Origin: Palsa-504 sp963834685 | GTDB taxonomy: Bacteria; Actinomycetota; Actinomycetes; Streptosporangiales; Streptosporangiaceae | Direction: 5' to 3' | Length of the DNA stretch: 64,000 nt | Assembly: GCA_963834685.1 (NCBI GenBank) | Contig: CAWICW010000017.1 | Location: 62,001-126,000 of the forward strand | Part shown: positions 1 through 8,387 of the stretch, one piece after another | Position numbering within the stretch: the first letter of the stretch is position 1 | Layout: every line of letters begins with the position of its first letter | Made by a program: the position numbers and the translations under genes | Notes under the pieces: generated by a model | Told to the model about the DNA's origin: nothing | Databases searched by the model: none | The model's input: only the letters and a program-made list of their open reading frames with translations

Positions 1-2
1 GT

Positions 3-167
3 CATGATATCATCCGCGGTCATCCCGCTCGCGTGCTGGCGAACTACTCGGCCCGCGCTGACCTGGTGGTGATCGGCAGGCATGGCGATCCCGGCGTCGG
101 CTCGATCCAGCACGCGCTGCTCGACCACGCCCGCGGCCCGGTGGCCGTCGTGCCCTCCGGCGACTGA
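3..167 (+). CDS. Universal stress protein, C-terminal part (cut by window start)
   Basis: The frame from base 3 encodes about 54 residues ending in a TGA at 165-167. The segment LVVIGRHGDPGVGSIQHALL followed by a GPVAVVP strand is the C-terminal half of a UspA-fold nucleotide-binding domain. It has the G-2x-G-9x-G(S/T)-like loop that contacts ATP phosphates in the family. The N-terminus lies outside the window, so length and domain number (single or tandem Usp) cannot be told. It precedes pgk and a second Usp gene at 1829, which fits the stress/dormancy character of this region. Function beyond Usp membership is inference. Confidence 0.75.
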   Translation, partial: HDIIRGHPARVLANYSARADLVVIGRHGDPGVGSIQHALLDHARGPVAVVPSGD

Positions 168-233
168 TCCCTCGCATTGCCGCCCTGATGCTGGGCCTGC
201 TCGAGGCGACCCCAGCTCAGGGGCAGGAAGCTA

Positions 234-247
234 CCGACGAAGGTCCC
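234..247 (+). promoter_or_regulatory. Candidate DosR/DevR box upstream of pgk
   Basis: CCGAC-GAAG-GTCCC matches the DosR core GGGAC-N4-GTCCC with two mismatches, both in the left half. It lies 121 bp before the pgk start. On its own it is weak; it gains weight from the stronger copies elsewhere in the first 23 kb. Confidence 0.35.
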
Positions 248-367
248 CCGACACGGCGGCTAACGGCTCTGACTGCCGGGCGAATGGGCACGTCAGGCTG
301 GGAACTGGAGCCCCGGGATACCGTCCGGAGCCGGTTCTTGCTGCGTCGGGTCGAAGGAGATCTCGTG

Positions 368-1558
368 ATGAAGACAATCGATGACTTCGCGGTTGCAGGC
401 CAGCGGGTGCTGGTGCGCGATGACCTCAACGTGCCGCTCGACGGCGGCCGCGTCACCGATGACGGCCGGATCCGGGCCGCGCTGCCGACCCTGACCGCGC
501 TGCTGGACCGCGACGCCAAGGTGATCGTCTGCGCTCATCTCGGGCGCCCGGCGGGCCAGCCGGACCCGAAGTACTCGCTGGCGCCGGCCGCGGCCCGGCT
601 CGGCGAGCTGCTCGGCCGGCCGGTGAGGCTGGCCGCCGACATCACCGGCCCGTCCGCGCGGGCCGCCGTCTCGGCCCTGCCGTCCGGCGGGCTGGTCATG
701 CTGGAGAACCTGCGGTTCGACGAGCGGGAGACCAGCAAGGATGACGCACAGCGGGGGCTGTTCGCCGATGAGCTCGCGGCGCTGGCCGACCTGTACGTCT
801 CGGACGGGTTCGGCGTCCTGCACCGCAAGCAGGCCAGTGTCTACGACATCGCCCTGCGCCTGCCGCACGCGGCCGGCTACCTGGTCCGCGCCGAGGCCGG
901 CGCGCTCCGCCGGCTGATCACTGACATCCGGCGGCCCTACCTGGTGGTGCTCGGCGGCGCGAAGGTGGCGGACAAGTTCGACGCGATAGGCAGCCTGATC
1001 AGCGCGGCCGACCAGATCCTCGCCGGCGGGGCGATGGCCTTCCCGTTCCTCGCCGCCCAGGGCTGCAAGGTCGGCACGTCCCTGCTGCAGGACGACCAGG
1101 TCGACCTGGCCCGCGGGTACCTGGACCTGGCCGCCCGGGCCGGCGCGAAGATCGTGCTGCCGCCGGACCTGATCGTGGCGGCCGAACGGACCGCTGACGC
1201 GCCGCACGAGGTCGTGGCGGCCGACGCCATCCCGGCCGACCGGATGGGCCTGGACATCGGCCCGGAGTCGGCCCGGCTGTTCGCGGCCAGCATCCGCGCC
1301 GCCCGGACGGTCTTCTGGAACGGCCCGATGGGCGTCTTCGAGCTCGCCCCGTACGCCGACGGCACCCGGGCCATCGCCTCGGCGCTGGCCGCCGGCGAGG
1401 CGTTCTCGGTGGTCGGCGGCGGCGACACCGGCGCGGCCATCCGCGCGCTCGGCTTCCCCGACGGCGCGTTCGGGTACGTCTCCACCGGCGGCGGCGCCAG
1501 CTTGGAGTTCATCCAGGGCAAGACGCTGCCCGGCCTGGCCGTGCTGGACAAGCCATGA
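368..1558 (+). CDS. pgk: Phosphoglycerate kinase
   Basis: This 396-residue protein has the usual bacterial PGK length. PGK interconverts 1,3-bisphosphoglycerate plus ADP and 3-phosphoglycerate plus ATP in cytosolic glycolysis. Seen in the sequence: RDDLNVPLD near the N-terminus (variant of the RxDxNVP substrate motif), AHLGRP, a LENLRF segment, LGGAKVADK, WNGPMGVFE and the C-terminal GGGDTGAA nucleotide loop. The ATG at 368 is chosen because GAAGGAGA precedes it at about 8 bp and the homology starts there; the frame is open further upstream without similarity. The stop overlaps the start of a broken phosphoglycerate mutase gene (ATGA). The neighbours are Usp genes, and a candidate DosR box lies upstream. 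This may therefore be a stress-linked PGK rather than the housekeeping copy (inference). Confidence 0.95.
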   Translation: MKTIDDFAVAGQRVLVRDDLNVPLDGGRVTDDGRIRAALPTLTALLDRDAKVIVCAHLGRPAGQPDPKYSLAPAAARLGELLGRPVRLAADITGPSARAAVSALPSGGLVMLENLRFDERETSKDDAQRGLFADELAALADLYVSDGFGVLHRKQASVYDIALRLPHAAGYLVRAEAGALRRLITDIRRPYLVVLGGAKVADKFDAIGSLISAADQILAGGAMAFPFLAAQGCKVGTSLLQDDQVDLARGYLDLAARAGAKIVLPPDLIVAAERTADAPHEVVAADAIPADRMGLDIGPESARLFAASIRAARTVFWNGPMGVFELAPYADGTRAIASALAAGEAFSVVGGGDTGAAIRALGFPDGAFGYVSTGGGASLEFIQGKTLPGLAVLDKP

Positions 1559-1851
1559 GCACGCGCGGCTTTGCGTATCGCCTGGTCGTGCTGCGGCACG
1601 GGCAAAGCGAATGGAACGCCGCCGGGCTGTTCACCGGCTGGGAGAACGCCCACCTGACCGCGCAGGGAGAACGGGAGGCGGCCCGCGCCGGAACGCTGCT
1701 CGCCGAGCACGGCGTGCCTGACCTGCACCCGGATGCCATGGGCGGTCAGTATCTCGACCCGCACGCCGCCCGCGACGGCATCCAGGCCACCACGTACCGG
1801 CACACGACAGACCCTGAGGAGGTTCGCTATGAACAGCAGGCAAGGCGATGA
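1555..1851 (+). pseudogene. Phosphoglycerate mutase with a large internal deletion
   Basis: The 98-residue frame starts like 2,3-bisphosphoglycerate-dependent mutase: LVVLRHGQSEWNAAGLFTGW, including the phospho-acceptor His of the RHG motif. After about residue 53 it jumps to a segment, GGQYLDPHAARDGI, that resembles the extreme C-terminus of the same enzyme family. Roughly 150 central residues of a normal ~240-residue mutase are missing, including the second catalytic His, so the product cannot be an active mutase. The frame overlaps the pgk stop by ATGA and runs 23 bp into the next Usp gene. The ancestral order was probably usp-pgk-gpm-usp. It could still be translated as a coupling peptide. 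Confidence 0.75.
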
Positions 1852-2278
1852 GGGACGGCGCATCGTGGTCGGGGTGGACGGCTTCGAGTCGTCCAAGGCC
1901 GCGCTGCGCTGGGCCATCCGCCAGGCGAAACTGACCGGAGCCGTGGTGGAGGCAGTGACCGCCTGGCACGTCCCGGTAGGTACCGGCTGGGTACCCACCG
2001 CCGACATGCCCGACTACCAGGAGGACGCCTTCGCCGTCCTCGCCGAGGCGATAGGTGAGATGTGCACCGTCGATCCGGACGTCCAGGTCTGCCCGCGCGT
2101 GGTGGAAGGCCGGGCCGGGCCGGTGCTGGTAGACGCGGCTGACGGAGCCGACTTGCTCGTCGTAGGCTCTCGGGGTCACCGCGGGCTAGCCGAGGCGCTG
2201 CTCGGCTCAGTCGGCCAGTACTGCGCGAACAATGCGTCCTGCCCGGTCGTCATCATGCGCGGCAAGCACGAAGGCTAG
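1829..2278 (+). CDS. Universal stress protein (single domain)
   Basis: A 149-residue UspA-family protein. The N-terminal strand RRIVVGVDGFESSKAALRWA and the C-terminal loop VVGSRGHRGLAEALLGSVGQ (the G-2x-G-9x-GS ATP-binding pattern) are clear, ending in CPVVIMR. Members bind ATP and support survival under hypoxia, oxidative or nutrient stress. The ATG at 1829 follows GAGGAGG at 6 bp; upstream in-frame codons belong to the remnant mutase region. It sits at the end of the pgk-containing operon, followed by an intergenic region with DosR-like boxes. The partners and physiological role are not visible from sequence. Confidence 0.9.
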   Translation: MNSRQGDEGRRIVVGVDGFESSKAALRWAIRQAKLTGAVVEAVTAWHVPVGTGWVPTADMPDYQEDAFAVLAEAIGEMCTVDPDVQVCPRVVEGRAGPVLVDAADGADLLVVGSRGHRGLAEALLGSVGQYCANNASCPVVIMRGKHEG

Positions 2279-2351
2279 GCCCGCCCGCGCCGAACGGTCG
2301 GTTGGTGCTCGTGCTGCGCGTACTCCGCGTGATGCGAACGAGACGAGCCGA

Positions 2352-2386
2352 CGGACTTGCGTCATTGGCCAGGGGACCTTTGGCCC
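2352..2386 (+). promoter_or_regulatory. Tandem candidate DosR boxes upstream of acyl-CoA synthetase
   Basis: The box at 2373-2386 reads GGGAC-CTTT-GGCCC (one mismatch to GGGAC-N4-GTCCC). A weaker copy at 2352-2365 reads CGGAC-TTGC-GTCAT (three mismatches). Their starts are 21 bp apart, about two helical turns, as in paired DosR sites of mycobacteria. The strong site ends about 115 bp before the ATG at 2502. The rest of the 2279-2501 gap shows no gene. Confidence 0.55.
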
Positions 2387-2501
2387 TTATCCTCCACCAA
2401 CCAGTCGTTAACGTGCCGCATATAGACAGTCTCAGAATTCCTGGCCGCCGGAACAGCCGAGAAAGTAGGGGCTCTCTGCTCACGTGTTTGGAGGCGACCC
2501 G

Positions 2502-4010
2502 ATGTACACATTCGCCCAGCCGCTCAGCCGAGCCCTCAGCACCGCCGGCGGGTCCTCTGCCGTTGTGTGCGAGGACAGTCGCCGTACCTATGCCGAGCTC
2601 GGCTCGCGATGCCGCCGCCTGGCCGGCGCGATGCGCAAGCTCGGGCTGGCGCCGCAGGATCGCGTCGGGGTCATCGCCCTCAACTCCGACCGTTACCTTG
2701 AGCTCTACCTCGGGCTCCCGGCCGCGGGTTACGTGCTGGTCCCGGTCAACTCGCGGCTGGCGCCCGCGGAGATGCGCGCCATCCTGGACGACGCAGGCGT
2801 CAGCGTGGTCTTCGCCGACGCCCCCTACCCGGGTGCCGCGAGAGTCAGCCAGGTGCTGACGATGCCGGACGACTACGAGGACCTGATCGCCGCGGCCAGC
2901 GAGGTGCCCCTAGGGGACGGGGTAACCGAGGACGATCTGGCCGCCCTGTTCTATACCTCGGGCACCACGGGGGCGGCGAAGGGCGCGATGCACACTCACC
3001 GGAGCCTGGTCTCCAGTGCGCTGCATTTCATGGCCACCTGGCCCTTTGACCGGCAGACGCGGTGGCTCGTGGCCTCCCCGATGTTCCATACCGGCGGGAT
3101 ACTCGCCACACTGGCCACCGTCTGGGGCGGCGGGACCCATGTCATCATGCCCAGGTTCGACCCCGACCTGGCGATCGCCCTTATCGAGCGCGAGGCGGTC
3201 ACGCACACGCTGCTCGTCCCCACCATGCTCGCCGCGGCCGCGGGCGCGCAGCTCGCCCGGCCGCGGAACGTGAGTTCCCTGCGTTACCTGAGTCACGGCG
3301 CCTCGCCTATCTCCGCCGAGACGCTTAGGCGGACCCGCCAGGCCTTCCCCGGCGCCGAGCTGTTGCACGTGTACGGCACCACCGAAACCACTCCGATCAC
3401 CACGCTGCTGCCGCACGAGGAGCGCATCCTGGACACCCCGCTCATCCGCTCGTGCGGCCAGCCCGCCGTCGGCGTCGAGATACGGGTCGTCGACAGATCC
3501 CAGGCTGAGGTGCCGCAAGGCACGGTCGGCGAGATCGCCGTGCGCAGCCCCAGCGTCATGGCCGGCTACTGGCGCAAATCGCAGGCGACGGCCGAGGCCA
3601 TGCGCGGTGACTGGTACCTGACCGGCGACCTCGGCTACCGGGACGAGGACTCGTACATCTACCTAGTCGACCGGGTCAAGGACATGATCGTCAGCGGCGG
3701 CGAGAACATCTATTCCACCGAGGTGGAAGCCGCACTGGCCACCCATGCCGCAGTGGAGGAGGTCGCCGTCTTCGGCGTTCCCGACCCGCGCTGGGGGGAG
3801 TCCGTCTACGCGGTCGTGTTCGGCCGGACGCAGGTGACACCGGACGAGCTGACCGCGCACTGCCGCGAGCGGATCGCCGGATTCAAGGTGCCCAGGTGCA
3901 TCGAGTTGCGCATCGAGCCGCTGCCCAAGTCGGCGGCGGGCAAGATCCTCAAGCGGGACCTGCGCGAACCGCACTGGGCAGGTCAGCAAACGCAGGTCTC
4001 GGGAGGTTAG
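2502..4010 (+). CDS. Acyl-CoA synthetase (AMP-forming, class I)
   Basis: A 502-residue adenylate-forming enzyme, expected to activate a carboxylic acid with ATP and load it on CoA. Visible motifs: the phosphate loop YTSGTTGAAKG near residue 151, YGTTETTP, the hinge-region motif GDWYLTGDLGYRDEDSYIYL, DRVKDMIVSGGENIY, and the C-terminal PKSAAGKILKRDLR with the catalytic Lys. The substrate is not readable; fatty or aromatic acids are both possible. ATG 2502 is preferred over GTG 2484 because GGAGG lies 7 bp before it. The second ligase gene starts 2 bp after its stop, so the two form an operon. Tandem DosR-like boxes upstream suggest low-oxygen control (inference). Confidence 0.92.
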   Translation: MYTFAQPLSRALSTAGGSSAVVCEDSRRTYAELGSRCRRLAGAMRKLGLAPQDRVGVIALNSDRYLELYLGLPAAGYVLVPVNSRLAPAEMRAILDDAGVSVVFADAPYPGAARVSQVLTMPDDYEDLIAAASEVPLGDGVTEDDLAALFYTSGTTGAAKGAMHTHRSLVSSALHFMATWPFDRQTRWLVASPMFHTGGILATLATVWGGGTHVIMPRFDPDLAIALIEREAVTHTLLVPTMLAAAAGAQLARPRNVSSLRYLSHGASPISAETLRRTRQAFPGAELLHVYGTTETTPITTLLPHEERILDTPLIRSCGQPAVGVEIRVVDRSQAEVPQGTVGEIAVRSPSVMAGYWRKSQATAEAMRGDWYLTGDLGYRDEDSYIYLVDRVKDMIVSGGENIYSTEVEAALATHAAVEEVAVFGVPDPRWGESVYAVVFGRTQVTPDELTAHCRERIAGFKVPRCIELRIEPLPKSAAGKILKRDLREPHWAGQQTQVSGG

Positions 4011-4012
4011 CT

Positions 4013-5662
4013 ATGCGCAGCACGATGATGGACTTTCCGCTCACGGTCCGGCACATCTTCGAGCACGGCCGGACCCTGTACGCCGATAGCGAGGTCGTCA
4101 CCAGCGAGGCCGGCGGGCCGCGCCGCATCGAGTTCGGGGCCCTGGCCGACCGTGCGGATCAGCTGGCGGCCGGCCTGCGCCGCCTGGGTGTCGAGCCTGG
4201 CGATCGAGTCGCCACCTTCGCCTGGAACAGCCAGGAGCACCAGGAGGCGTACTTCGCCATTCCCAGCATGGGCGCGGTGATGCACACCATCAACATCCGG
4301 CTGGCGGCCGAGCAGATCCGCTACATTATCGGCCACGCCGAGGACTCCGTGATACTCGCCGACGCCAGCCTGGCGCCGGTCCTCGGACCGGTGCTGGCGG
4401 CAGGCGGGGATGAGCTCAAGACCCTCCGCCATCTTGTTGTGTACGGCGACGGCGACCGCTCGGCACTACCCGGGCACATCGACTACGAGGAACTGCTGGC
4501 CGCGGAGCGGCCCGGGTACCCGTGGCCGGAGATCGACGAGCACGCGGCCGCTGCGATGTGCTACACCAGCGGCACCACCGGCTGGCCGAAGGGCGTGGTG
4601 TACAGCCACCGTTCGACATTCCTGCACTCGCTGGGCGTGTCTTCGGGCGAGGCCCTCGGGCTCAGCCAGTACGACCGCCTGCTGCCGGTCGTGCCCATGT
4701 TCCACGGCAACGCCTGGGGCATGCCGTACGCCGCCTGGCTGGTCGGCGCCGACCTGCTGCTGCCGAACCGGTTCACGCAGGCCGCCCCGCTGGCCCACTT
4801 CATCGCGGCGGAGCGCGCCACCCTGGCCGCAGCCGTACCCACCGTGTGGTACGACATTCTCGGTCTGGACCCGGCCACCGTCGACCTGACCTCGCTGCGC
4901 ATGATCCTGTGCGGCGGGGCTGCCGTACCGCACAGCCTGATCGAGGCCTACGAGCAGCGGCTCGGCGTGCGTATCGTCCAGGGCTGGGGCCTGACCGAGA
5001 CCAGCCCGGTCGCGTCCCTGTCGTTCCCGCCCAAGCACGGCCCGGCGGAACGCGCGATGGACTACCGGGCCACCGCGGGCCGCCCCCTCGGCGGCGTGGA
5101 GGCCCGGATCGTGGACGACGAGGGCAAGGTGCTGCCCCGCGATGGGCACGCCACCGGCGAGATCGAGGTGCGCGGTCCGTGGGTGACGGCGGCCTACTAC
5201 AAGGACCCGACGCCGGAGAAGTTCCGCGATGGCTGGCTGCGCACCGGCGACGTCGGCCGGATCGATGCCAGGGGCTACATCACGATAAGTGACCGGGCTA
5301 AGGACGTCGTCAAGTCGGGCGGCGAATGGATCTCCACGCTGGAGCTGGAATCGGCGATCCTCACCCACCCGGCGGTCCGCGAGGCCGCGGTCATCGCCGC
5401 GCCCGACGAACGGTGGGGTGAGCGACCGCTGGCCTGCGTCACCCTGGTACCGGGCCAGTCAGTGAGCCCCGAGGAGCTCCGCGCACATCTGGCCGGCCGG
5501 GTGGTCAAGTGGTGGCTGCCGGAACAGTGGGTGTTCGTGGACGAGGTGCCGCGCACCAGCGTGGGCAAACACGACAAGAAGCTCATGCGGGCCCGCCACA
5601 CCGAAGGCAGGCTGAACGTCGTGGTCAGCGATGAGCCACCCAAGGCGCACCCGACCACCTAG
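4013..5662 (+). CDS. Fatty-acyl-CoA synthetase, medium-chain-like
   Basis: A 549-residue AMP-forming ligase. Length and motif spelling fit the medium/long-chain fatty-acid ligase group (AlkK/FadD-like): CYTSGTTGWPKGVVYSHRS near residue 183, WGLTETSPVASLS, GWLRTGDVGRIDARGYI, SDRAKDVVKSGGEWIS and the C-terminal RTSVGKHDKKLMR with the catalytic Lys. GGGAGG precedes the ATG by 6 bp, and the gap to the previous ligase is 2 bp, so they are almost certainly cotranscribed. Two adjacent ligases of different subgroups suggest either two substrates or a shuttle into beta-oxidation. A truncated thiolase lies about 15 kb away in the same island. The exact acid is unknown. Confidence 0.92.
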   Translation: MRSTMMDFPLTVRHIFEHGRTLYADSEVVTSEAGGPRRIEFGALADRADQLAAGLRRLGVEPGDRVATFAWNSQEHQEAYFAIPSMGAVMHTINIRLAAEQIRYIIGHAEDSVILADASLAPVLGPVLAAGGDELKTLRHLVVYGDGDRSALPGHIDYEELLAAERPGYPWPEIDEHAAAAMCYTSGTTGWPKGVVYSHRSTFLHSLGVSSGEALGLSQYDRLLPVVPMFHGNAWGMPYAAWLVGADLLLPNRFTQAAPLAHFIAAERATLAAAVPTVWYDILGLDPATVDLTSLRMILCGGAAVPHSLIEAYEQRLGVRIVQGWGLTETSPVASLSFPPKHGPAERAMDYRATAGRPLGGVEARIVDDEGKVLPRDGHATGEIEVRGPWVTAAYYKDPTPEKFRDGWLRTGDVGRIDARGYITISDRAKDVVKSGGEWISTLELESAILTHPAVREAAVIAAPDERWGERPLACVTLVPGQSVSPEELRAHLAGRVVKWWLPEQWVFVDEVPRTSVGKHDKKLMRARHTEGRLNVVVSDEPPKAHPTT

Positions 5663-5862
5663 CCAGCGACTCCAACGACAGGACGTAGTGGTTCTCGAAC
5701 AGCCTGAGCACGGGTGGCCCATGATCCGGCGCCTTCGGTGAGCAGGTAGAGCATGCCGGGGTGGAGGTACAGGTAGCCGACCAGCAGCAGTCCCGTCACC
5801 CGGTTGGCCAGGAAGGCCGCCGAGCCGAGGTGCCGCCGCCGGAGCCGGGCCCAGCCCAGCAC
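5663..5862 (-). pseudogene. Fragment resembling succinate dehydrogenase cytochrome b subunit (SdhC-like)
   Basis: On the minus strand the frame reads a short Arg-rich start, then FLANRVTGLLLVGYLYLHPG and MLYLLTEGAG. This resembles the first membrane helix of SdhC/FrdC-type cytochrome b subunits, including a helix-embedded His. After that the similarity continues in another frame as VLRLFENHYVLSLESLA, which indicates a frameshift. The sequence then runs into the 3' end of the convergent acyl-CoA synthetase, so later helices are absent. It looks like a frameshifted, truncated relic. The family call rests on memory of the motif and is tentative. Confidence 0.35.
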
Positions 5863-5926
5863 GGCTCGCCGCGGGACGCGTGGTCCTCGATGCCGTGGTC
5901 ATCGTGCTCGCCTGCCTTCGGATGCC

Positions 5927-7252
5927 TCAGCCGTGGTCGGCCTGTGCGCTGGCCAGCCGGGTGAAGTGGCGAGTGAACCAGCCTTGGGCCAGGTCCGCGA
6001 CCCGTTCCAGCGCGCCTGGCTCCTCGAACAGGTGGGTCGCGCCGGGAATGACCTCCAGGTGGTTCTCGCACGTCAGCCGGGCCTGTGCCTGCCGGTTGAG
6101 GTCGAGGACCAGCCGGTCCGCGCCGCCCGCGATGAGCAGGGTGGGCGCCTGGACCCGGGCCAGGCGCGGGCCCGCCAGGTCCGGTCGGCCGCCGCGGCAC
6201 ACGATGGCGGTGACCGGCAGCGGAGGGCTGGCGCCGGCGGCCCGCAAGGCCGCGGCGGCGCCGGTACTCGCGCCGAAGTAGCCGAGCGGGATCACGGCGG
6301 TGGCAGGCTCGCCGCGCAGCCAGCCGGTGATCCCGGCCAGCCGGGCCGCGAGCAGGGGGATGTTGAACACGTACGCGTGGCTGAGTTCCTCATCGGCGGT
6401 GAGCAGGTCGACCAGCAGCGTGCCCACTCCGGCGCGGTTCAGCGCGGCGGCCACCAGCCGGTTGCGGGGGCTGTGCCGGCTGCTGCCGCTGCCATGGGCG
6501 AAGACCACCAGGCCCGCGGCCCGGTCCGGGATGACCAGCGACCCGGGCAGCCGGGCACCGGCGATGTTCAGCATGACCTCGGCCGGGTCCGGGTCCTGGC
6601 TGCCCGGCCCGGCCAGCGACGCCGCCGCCTTGCCCAGCAGGATGGCGACTTCCTCGTCGGTCACCTGGGAGAAATCCTCGTACCACTCGCCGATCGCGCA
6701 GAACCGCGCCGGGGTGTGCAGGCACACCACCTCGTCGGCGTCGCGCCGCAGTGCCGCGGTTCCCTCCACCGAGCCCACCGGGACCGCCAGTATCACCCGG
6801 CGCGCACGCCGCGCCCTGGCCACCAGGCAGGCCGCCCGGGCCGTCGACCCGGTGGCGATCCCGTCGTCGACGATGATCACCGTGCGGCCCGCCAGCGGCA
6901 CCGGCGGCTGGTCGCCGTGCAGCTGGCTCACCCGGCGATCCAGCAGCACGCGCTCGCGGGCCTCCACCTCCGCGATCTGCGGCCCGGTCAGCCTGGCCTG
7001 CCGCGTCACGTGGTCATCGATGATCCGGACACCGCCCTCGCCGATCGCCCCGAAGCCGTATTCCGGCTGGAACGGAACGCCGAGCTTGCGTACCGTGATC
7101 ACGTCCAGCGGTGCGCGGAGTTCCTCGGCCACCTCGAACGCGACCGGCACGCCGCCGCGCGGCAGCCCGAGCACGGTCACGTCGGCACCGCGCAGGTGCC
7201 GCAGCCGCTGCGCCAGGTGCCGGCCGGCGTCGGTGCGGTCAACGAACAGCAT
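5927..7252 (-). CDS. Phosphoribosyltransferase / dienelactone hydrolase fusion (Rv0571c-like)
   Basis: A 441-residue two-domain protein. Residues 1 to about 210 are a type I phosphoribosyltransferase: GLPRGGVPVA near residue 29 and the PRPP loop VIIVDDGIATGSTARAA near residues 125-141. Residues about 230-441 are an alpha/beta hydrolase of the dienelactone hydrolase type: FAHGSGSSRHS oxyanion region, nucleophile Ser in GYFGASTGAA (about residue 329), an IAGGADR Asp region and GATHLFEE with the His. The same fusion occurs in the M. tuberculosis DosR regulon gene Rv0571c (family knowledge). Start: ATG at 7252 with GGAGG 8 bp before it. A DosR-like box lies 58 bp upstream. The substrate is unknown; both active sites look intact. 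Confidence 0.93.
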   Translation of the reverse strand: MLFVDRTDAGRHLAQRLRHLRGADVTVLGLPRGGVPVAFEVAEELRAPLDVITVRKLGVPFQPEYGFGAIGEGGVRIIDDHVTRQARLTGPQIAEVEARERVLLDRRVSQLHGDQPPVPLAGRTVIIVDDGIATGSTARAACLVARARRARRVILAVPVGSVEGTAALRRDADEVVCLHTPARFCAIGEWYEDFSQVTDEEVAILLGKAAASLAGPGSQDPDPAEVMLNIAGARLPGSLVIPDRAAGLVVFAHGSGSSRHSPRNRLVAAALNRAGVGTLLVDLLTADEELSHAYVFNIPLLAARLAGITGWLRGEPATAVIPLGYFGASTGAAAALRAAGASPPLPVTAIVCRGGRPDLAGPRLARVQAPTLLIAGGADRLVLDLNRQAQARLTCENHLEVIPGATHLFEEPGALERVADLAQGWFTRHFTRLASAQADHG

Positions 7253-7306
7253 CTCGCCACCTCCAAAGGTCCCCGTGCTGATCAGACCCGGCTGCCGCTG
7301 GCAGCG

Positions 7307-8125
7307 CTAGGGCCGATGGTCACCAGAACCGGCCGGCCGGGGTACTGGCCGACTGGCTGCCCAGCGAGGGCGTCCGGCGGTCCCGGGCGCCGGGACCTTC
7401 GCCGCCGGCATCTCGGACACGCTCGGTGAACTGGGCATCCTGACGGCGATGCCGCCCGGCGCATCCCGAACCACCAGGACCTGGCCGCCGTCTTCGAGCG
7501 TCCGGCTGACCATCTCCTCGATGAGGTCGGGAACCCGCAGCGCCGCGGTCCCCCAGTCGGGACAGCAGTCGGCGGCTAGGCCCAGCGCGCCGCAGCGTCC
7601 GCACTCGTAGCCCGGGATCAGCCCGTCGAACGGAACCGCCAGGGTCTCCACCGCGTCGGCATTGACTGCGGCCAGGCAGGCCGCCAGGCCGATGTCGGTC
7701 AGCGCAGCCGGCTCGGCCGAGATCTCCGCAGCCAGCCGCGGGAAGGAGGACTGCAGCGCGGCCAGGAGCGGCCGGATGTGAGGCCTGATGCCCATCACCG
7801 CCCGCTCCGGCGACGCCCCAGGCGCCTCCGGCAGCCCGACGGCCTCCAGCAGGCCGGCCTCGGCGCAGGCGAAGACGGCCACCGGATGGCCCAGCCACTC
7901 GGGCCCGGCCAGTGCCGCCTCATCCCGCGCCGAACGCCGGTCCTCCTCGCGGAGGTGCCCGGACCGGCCTACGGCACGCACCGCCGCCGCGACGAGTTCG
8001 TCCACCCGGGCGGGCAGGTCTGGTAGCTGCGCGGGAGACCGCGGAATGTTCAGGTACACCGACAGTACGACCGGCTCCACGGTGTGGACGCGGCTGAGCT
8101 TCTCGACTTCCGCGAGGGTGATCAT
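7307..8125 (-). CDS. baeRF/Vms1-like (eRF1-fold) protein, apparently shortened
   Basis: A 272-residue protein related to bacterial homologues of archaeo-eukaryotic release factors. The N-terminus (TVEPVVLSVYLNIPRSPAQL) and the region GYECGRCGALGLAADCCPDW to RTLEDGGQVLVVRDAPGG match the first and last parts of such proteins. These usually run about 350-380 residues. The RPHIRPLLAALQ segment that normally leads into the central domain is followed almost directly by late sequence, so around 100 residues seem absent. The last ~40 residues (after GGIAVR) are Ser/Pro/Ala-rich without similarity, suggesting a 3' frameshift. Rv2629, another baeRF protein, belongs to the mycobacterial DosR regulon (family knowledge). 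It may be a degraded gene or a compact variant. It lies 10 bp downstream of the DUF1918 gene. Confidence 0.7.
   Translation of the reverse strand: MITLAEVEKLSRVHTVEPVVLSVYLNIPRSPAQLPDLPARVDELVAAAVRAVGRSGHLREEDRRSARDEAALAGPEWLGHPVAVFACAEAGLLEAVGLPEAPGASPERAVMGIRPHIRPLLAALQSSFPRLAAEISAEPAALTDIGLAACLAAVNADAVETLAVPFDGLIPGYECGRCGALGLAADCCPDWGTAALRVPDLIEEMVSRTLEDGGQVLVVRDAPGGIAVRMPSSPSVSEMPAAKVPAPGTAGRPRWAASRPVPRPAGSGDHRP
7310..7323 (-). promoter_or_regulatory. Candidate DosR box upstream of the PRT/DLH gene
   Basis: The plus-strand sequence GGGCC-GATG-GTCAC has two mismatches to the DosR core. It is identical in 13 of 14 positions to the stronger site at 11916. It lies 58 bp before the minus-strand start at 7252, right after the stop of the baeRF gene. 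A second half-site GGGGACCTTT lies next to the ribosome binding site. Confidence 0.45.
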
Positions 8126-8135
8126 GACGCGTCCG

Positions 8136-8327
8136 CTAGTTGGTCACGTGCTGCGTGACCTCGGCGTCGGACGAGGGGAAGAACAAGCTGTCGTGCCCGT
8201 CCTGCCAGCGGACCAGATACGGCGGCAGGCCGTCCGGCCCGTCGACCTGGATGATCTCGCCGTGTCGCTCCTCATCGCCCTGACGGCGCCCCTTGACCGT
8301 GAGCTGGTCTCCGACCTGTGCCTGCAT
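8136..8327 (-). CDS. DUF1918 domain protein
   Basis: A 63-residue protein, MQAQVGDQLTVKGRR, then GEIIQVDGPDGLPPYLVRW and GHDSLFFPSSDA. This is the complete small SH3-like DUF1918 domain common in actinobacteria. Its molecular role is unknown. ATG 8327 is chosen since homology begins there and GAGGT precedes it; an upstream GTG/ATG would add six unrelated residues. It is the first gene of a pair with the baeRF gene. A palindromic DosR-like site sits 61 bp upstream. Confidence 0.85.
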   Translation of the reverse strand: MQAQVGDQLTVKGRRQGDEERHGEIIQVDGPDGLPPYLVRWQDGHDSLFFPSSDAEVTQHVTN

Positions 8328-8387
8328 GACCGACCTCCATGTCATCCGTGTGATGCCGAGCGTGAATCGGCGAAGCCGCCCCGGGTA

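Noticed and set aside
4013..5662. Considered whether the two adjacent acyl-CoA ligases are split modules of a non-ribosomal peptide synthetase
   Set aside because: Neither has a carrier or condensation domain, and both carry the complete N- and C-terminal domains of stand-alone ligases.
5868..5890. GGGAC-N5-GTCC near the SdhC-like remnant, considered as another DosR box
   Set aside because: The half-sites are five instead of four bases apart, which would put them out of register for the DosR dimer.
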